Shown: piece by piece, positions 62,355 through 64,000 of the stretch
How positions within the stretch are numbered: position 1 is the first letter of the stretch
Layout of the letters: every line of letters starts with the position of its first letter
Source: Desulfovermiculus halophilus DSM 18834
GTDB taxonomy: Bacteria > Desulfobacterota > Desulfovibrionia > Desulfovibrionales > Desulfothermaceae
Direction: 5' to 3'
Assembly: GCF_000620765.1 (NCBI RefSeq)
Contig: NZ_JIAK01000004.1
Location: 62,001-126,000 of the forward strand
Length of the DNA: 64,000 nucleotides
Made by a program: the position numbers and the translations under genes
The notes under the pieces: model-generated
What the model was told of the DNA's origin: nothing
What the model saw: only the letters and a program-made list of their open reading frames with translations
Database searches by the model: none

Positions 62355-62383
62355 TTGACAGGGGCTCGTTTTTTGAGCATAAA
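62355..62383 (+). promoter_or_regulatory. Promoter-like sequence downstream of folC
   Basis: TTGACA, 17 bases, CATAAA. The nearest plus-strand gene starts ~590 bases downstream, so its role is uncertain. A GCTC/GAGC pair around T6 lies in the spacer. Confidence 0.3.
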
Positions 62384-62583
62384 GGTCAAACCATTATACA
62401 TATTCCAAGATCAGTTAAACAATGTACAGCACTGGATCTACGGTCCCGCGCCTGTGCTCCTGACCCGCGTACCAAACACCAAGGCCGCAGGCATATGTGG
62501 ACGGATCGGGACGAGACAGACAGCTGCAGAGCAGCCTGTGCCTGCCCCCTTTGGTATGAAAACCTAGTATTAGTTAATAGTTG

Positions 62584-62770
62584 GGATAATCCAAATCGAA
62601 ATCGGGATCGGTATCGAAATCGAAAGGATATGTCATTTGGTGCAGCAGGAACCCTCAGTTTTTGGACCCCGATCCCGATCCCGATCCCGATAGCGATTAC
62701 GAACCCGAAGAAAGAAAATCACAACAAACGGATGCGCTGGACGCTTATTCTTCGCGCCAGTGATCCTCAG
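62584..62770 (-). repeat. Long dispersed repeat, copy B (inverted relative to copy A)
   Basis: 187 bases. On the minus strand it aligns end to end with 30849-31022. It carries GATCCC three times where copy A has one, giving a 12-base length difference; the remaining base differences are scattered. Confidence 0.85.
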
Positions 62771-62974
62771 GGTTATCAAGATCCGATTGGGGAGCCACTC
62801 CCAGTCGGTATCGAAATCGTTTTGTAGGCTTCGTTAGCGAAAGCGTGCCTACGCCTTGGCAGGCATGCAGGGTAGTTTGCAGCCCATGCCTAACGGGCAA
62901 CCGCGTTTCGCCCTGCACCCATGCCGCAGCAATGCAGCGTATCGTGCAAACCCTCAACCCCCTGGCCCCGGTGT

Positions 62975-63706
62975 ATGTTCAGAGCAGCCAAGCAGAACAA
63001 GATCTTCCAGGATGTGGTGGACCAGATCCAGGAAGCCATCCTCAGCGGAAAGCTCCAGCCCGGAGATGTCCTGCCCTCGGAGCGGGAGCTCAAGGAGCTG
63101 CTCCAGGTCAGCCGGGGCACCCTGCGGGAGGCCCTGCGCGTCTTGGAACAGAAGGGGCTGGTGCACATAAAGCTCGGGGTCGGGGGCGGAGCCGTGGTTC
63201 AAGACGTGTCCTACGAGCCGGTCAGCGAAAGCCTGGCCCTGCTCATCCGGCACCAGAAGGTGTCTCTGGCCCATTTGGCTGAGTTCAGGGCCGGAGTCGA
63301 AGGCGAAGCCGCGTCCAACGCCGCCCGGCGAATCAGCTCGGCCGAGACCGCACATCTCAAGCATCTCCTGGATCAGGCCGTTGCCTGCGCAGAACGGACC
63401 ACAGGCCGAACCCGCTCCTTTCTGCAGGCGGACAAGGCCATCCATCTGAACCTGGCCACTATCAGCAGCAATCCGATCTCCATCTTTGTGCACAAGTCAA
63501 TACATGAGAACATAGATCGCTACTACGAACAGTTCCTGGTCATGGACCCGGACGCCATTCAGGAGAACATCCAGGATCTGCGGGCCATTGTGCAGGCCGT
63601 CATCTCTGGAGACGCTGAACAGGCCAGAAGATTGGCCACCAGTCATGTGTACCGCTTCACGACATACATGCAGGGCGTTGTGGACCAGAATCCAAACCAA
63701 GGTTAG
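62975..63706 (+). CDS. FadR-subfamily GntR transcriptional regulator (FCD type)
   Basis: A 243-residue regulator. The N-terminal winged helix (IFQDVVDQIQEAILSGKLQP, LPSERELKELLQVSRGTLRE, ALRVLEQKGLV) is GntR. The C-terminal FCD domain (~95-230) has the metal/ligand residues in LAEFRAGVEGEAASNAA, and RARLEAEHL-type helices are replaced by AAQARRLATSHV-like ones. No strong ribosome site is seen at the ATG (62975). It lies nine bases before a proline dehydrogenase gene in the same direction, so it may control it; no ligand is known. Confidence 0.88.
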   Translation: MFRAAKQNKIFQDVVDQIQEAILSGKLQPGDVLPSERELKELLQVSRGTLREALRVLEQKGLVHIKLGVGGGAVVQDVSYEPVSESLALLIRHQKVSLAHLAEFRAGVEGEAASNAARRISSAETAHLKHLLDQAVACAERTTGRTRSFLQADKAIHLNLATISSNPISIFVHKSIHENIDRYYEQFLVMDPDAIQENIQDLRAIVQAVISGDAEQARRLATSHVYRFTTYMQGVVDQNPNQG

Positions 63707-63715
63707 GTGAGCATC

Positions 63716-64000
63716 ATGTCCTTATTCAACCATGCCGTATCCAAGACCATCATGTTCGTTCCCGGACCGATTGTGGGCATCTTTGCCAAAAAGTACATCG
63801 CCGGCGACACCCTGGACGACGCGGTCCAGGTCACCCGTAAGCTCAACGCCCAGGGCATCCGGACCACCATCGACGTGCTCGGCGAGTTCATATCCACCAA
63901 GGGTGAAGCCTCCTGGTTCAAGAACCAGGCCCTGGAGGTTCTAAAGACCATTCACAGAACCGGCATAGATGCCAACCTGTCCATCAAGCCCACCCAAATG
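63716..64000 (+). CDS. putA: Proline dehydrogenase, N-terminal part
   Basis: The first 95 residues of a PRODH-family enzyme that oxidises proline to 1-pyrroline-5-carboxylate; the gene runs off the window. It shows AVQVTRKLNAQGIRTTIDVLG and ends GIDANLSIKPTQM, where the family's N-L-S-x-K-P-T-Q strand is clear. TTAGGTGAG gives a ribosome site. The gene symbol is tentative because I cannot see whether it is a stand-alone PRODH or part of a PutA fusion. Confidence 0.85.
   Translation, partial: MSLFNHAVSKTIMFVPGPIVGIFAKKYIAGDTLDDAVQVTRKLNAQGIRTTIDVLGEFISTKGEASWFKNQALEVLKTIHRTGIDANLSIKPTQM

Larger units (their letters stand above)
62303..62974. other. Long intergenic region with the second long repeat
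   Basis: A 672-base gap. It holds a promoter-like pair (62355-62383), long dispersed repeat copy B (62584-62770) and a stretch of short internal palindromes (for example GCCTACGCCTTGGCAGGC near 62850). I see no gene; the open plus-strand frame is the repeat's own hexamer-driven frame. Confidence 0.5.

Overview
The window looks like a chromosomal segment of an anaerobic, high-GC Desulfobacterota bacterium, most likely of the Desulfovibrionales (sulfate-reducer) type. This is inferred from gene content, not from a marker phylogeny. The pointers are an NfnAB pair, a TRAP transporter with a CooT-type nickel protein, an MTH-type methyltransferase beside cobO, a gatC-gatA-mnmA-mtaB / DUF4416 / yicC-remA-gmk-recJ run, and both HrcA/CIRCE and a sigma-32 heat-shock factor. 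No phage, integrase, transposase or CRISPR array is visible. Both ends cut genes: maf at the left and a proline dehydrogenase at the right.

Layout. 1-5.7 kb: maf, pgpA, a coiled-coil membrane protein, the UPF0210/ACT pair, cobO and a pterin-dependent methyltransferase. 5.9-9.6 kb: a small helical protein, cooT and a complete TRAP transporter (dctP-dctQ-dctM). 9.8-11.9 kb: glgX. 12-22.4 kb: a long minus-strand run of translation and nucleotide genes (gatC, gatA, mnmA, mtaB, DUF4416, yicC, remA, gmk, recJ), preceded by an LpoA-like lipoprotein. 22.5-26.5 kb: hrcA-grpE-dnaK with a promoter, a perfect CIRCE operator and a strong terminator. 26.6-30.6 kb: nfnA-nfnB and an M23 peptidase. 31-36.8 kb: a TetR regulator, a CGGC protein, a three-gene set ending in a cereblon-like CULT protein, yqeY, a Cys-rich mini-protein and a Ca/Na antiporter. 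37-41 kb: a DUF4168 gene facing a histidine kinase / sigma-54 activator pair, tRNA-Arg, and a Mut7-C protein. 42-50.3 kb: fadD, a LysM protein with a broken frame, a trehalose synthase, radA, a zinc-ribbon protein, hpt and an ArgA-type acetyltransferase. 50.4-56.7 kb: a seven-gene plus-strand run led by rpoH and ending with rpiB and glpX. 56.8-64 kb: map, pgm, an unassigned radical SAM gene, folC, a GntR regulator and proline dehydrogenase.

How the genes work together. Central carbon and storage metabolism is spread over the window (glgX, pgm, a TreT-like trehalose synthase, rpiB, glpX). Electron balance is represented by NfnAB, and proteostasis by HrcA/GrpE/DnaK plus RpoH. The most self-contained regulatory unit is the kinase / NtrC-type regulator pair. 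It faces a gene carrying a good sigma-54 promoter, with a 17-bp palindrome about 230 bp upstream that could be the activator site.

The parts most worth a second look are: (i) a bacterial CULT (cereblon thalidomide-binding fold) protein with an intact tri-tryptophan cage, overlapping a small unknown gene and following a Ycf45-like R3H ATPase; (ii) a ten-cytosine tract that throws a secreted LysM protein out of frame by one base; (iii) two families of dispersed intergenic repeats. One repeat family is a motif of about 33 bp with up to eight copies; the other is an element of about 180 bp with two inverted copies 31 kb apart that differ by whole GATCCC hexamers.
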